64,000 nucleotides of DNA from Trichobilharzia szidati (lineage: Eukaryota > Platyhelminthes > Trematoda > Strigeidida > Schistosomatidae): positions 4,696,354-4,760,353 of the forward strand of contig OX235272.1 in the NCBI GenBank assembly GCA_944472155.2, given 5' to 3'. The translations under genes were made by a program, and so were the position numbers. A model generated the notes under the pieces. It did not search any database. It saw only the letters and a list, made by a program, of their open reading frames with translations, and was not told the origin of the DNA. This document shows, in pieces, positions 63,105-64,000 of the stretch. Position 1 is the first letter of the stretch, and every line of letters begins with the position of its first letter.

Positions 63105-63530
63105 TGGCGGCTCTGCGTGTTCGATCATCGCTGTCTCCGCTGGACTGCTTGCGTTCGATAGCATCATCGCGTGAGTAGTTCTGAGGTTCGGCGGCGTGTG
63201 TCTGAACACAGTGGAGATCACCATTCGTTGGGTGGAAACACCGGCTCCGGTGGCTTGGACATGTGCTGCGAATGTTATCCCAGAGGCTTCCGTACAGGTC
63301 TCTGTTCGCTAGCCAGCCTTGGGAGGGTGTCAGTCCATGACGTAGCGTCGTGGAATGAAGGATTTTTGTGCTAGATTAGCATCGGCGGGTGCGTAACGAC
63401 TCCCTGGTTGGGGTCCGAGAGAGAGCTCGAATCGATGGCTCGAAGCGTTATCGGATATGGCCAAGAATCGTAATCAAAGGCGAACGTGTTGCAATTCCGT
63501 TCTTTCTTATCTTCCCGATGACAGTTGACG
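63105..63530 (+). pseudogene. RTE-like C-terminal domain, second subfamily
   Basis: Readings in shifting frames give FDHRCLRWTACVR, SSSEVRRRVSEHSGDHHSLG, RWLGHVLRM-like bases (CGGTGGCTTGGACATGTGCT), LPRGFRTGLCS, and WLGSERELESMARSVIGY overlapping a GWGPRES..RWLEALSDMAKN reading. This is the zinc-knuckle-like C-terminal tail typical of another RTE subfamily (WGHVLRM...LPGWGPRD...DMAQNR). It differs from the CCCTATGTTCC-tailed RTE elsewhere in the window. Confidence 0.65.
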
Positions 63531-63685
63531 AATACTGTTTGAACTTGTTAAGTATGACTGTTTTCCTTCCTGATGAAGTTCTTTATCCGTTCTCTACTTA
63601 TATTTTTACTTCTAATCTATGGTGTTTTATTATTATCGTTTGGCGCATCTCCTTGGTGCCATATTGCACCAAGGTTTTGTTCTCT
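63531..63685. other. Probable 3' UTR of the RTE-like element
   Basis: AT-rich sequence after the coding remnant; no further recognition. Confidence 0.3.
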
Positions 63686-63687
63686 GA

Positions 63688-63910
63688 GCTAGCTGGACAG
63701 TTTATTTGCAGAAATTCCGCTGCTCTACTAGGAAACATCTTCAGAGCATACTTCAATTCATTGAAGTGAGCTTTTCGATTTCTCCACGAGTTCATAAGTC
63801 ATCTCTCCTAGTGGTTGGCTTTGGACGTGATTGGTTGTTTTTGTGTGTTTTCACACCCTCTAGACTACTTGAATTGGTATTGGTGTTGGTTGTTTCCTTG
63901 ACCTAAATCT
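63688..63910 (-). repeat. PLE-type terminal repeat with hammerhead-like remnant
   Basis: CATCTTCAGAGCATACTTCA, GTGAGCTTTTCGATTTCTCC, TAAGTCATCTCTCCTAGTGG and TTTTCACACCCTCTAGACTA match 22590-22790 in order. On the minus strand the core reads CTGAAGA then a mutated GGAA for GAAA. Confidence 0.55.
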
Positions 63911-64000
63911 ATAAATCCATTCATTCTTCGCAAAAAACTATATACTACTGATTAAGTCGGATAAGTAGTCGCATATCAGCCAGCAGTACTTGTTAGCCAG

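Noticed and set aside
1..64000. CRISPR array, rRNA, bacterial operon
   Set aside because: No regularly spaced direct repeats with unique spacers, no rRNA-like sequence, no operon structure or ribosome-binding sites.

Overview
This window looks like nuclear DNA of a blood fluke (Schistosoma or a close schistosomatid). The DNA is AT-rich with no dense gene packing. It carries the repeat community expected of schistosomes: tRNA-headed repeats with hammerhead-ribozyme cores (Sm-alpha type), RTE and CR1 non-LTR retrotransposons, Penelope-like elements (PLEs) with GIY-YIG endonuclease, and a Merlin-type DNA transposon. The assignment rests on recognised families and motifs, not on a database search.

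Layout. About 1-37 kb is almost entirely repeat debris with stretches I cannot assign. It holds a dead Merlin transposase (3.6-4.8 kb), PLE fragments of at least three families, RTE 3' ends, foldback hammerhead elements, an interstitial telomere-like tract (10.46-10.56 kb) and one well-preserved 934-codon CR1 ORF (26.97-29.77 kb) that split an older PLE. About 37.2-62.7 kb is the 3' portion of one host gene on the minus strand. I could place seven exons (62693-62464, 54744-54198, 52031-51506, 48294-47873, 46667-46519, 43490-42903 and a short terminal coding piece 37855-37827). All six junctions have GT/AG ends and compatible reading phase, giving about 829 codons. The product is a Ser/Asn/Asp-rich, probably disordered protein that I do not recognise. 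Its introns (1.2-7.7 kb) are packed with RTE, CR1, PLE, L2/Jockey-like, Sm-alpha, foldback and LTR insertions. About 62.7-64 kb holds two RTE-related fragments and a PLE terminal-repeat piece.

How the parts interact. The repeats are parasitic and nested: CR1 in PLE, RTE in an L2/Jockey-like element, and a foldback hammerhead element in an RTE with a 10-bp target duplication. One tRNA-headed SINE ends in a tail resembling the 3' end of the RTE elements, suggesting RTE machinery moves it. The most noteworthy system is a ~410-460 bp element that combines a tRNA-like Pol III head, a hammerhead ribozyme core with a palindromic stem III, and in its longest copies arms forming long terminal inverted repeats. 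I see no bacterial features, CRISPR arrays, rRNA or functional tRNA gene.
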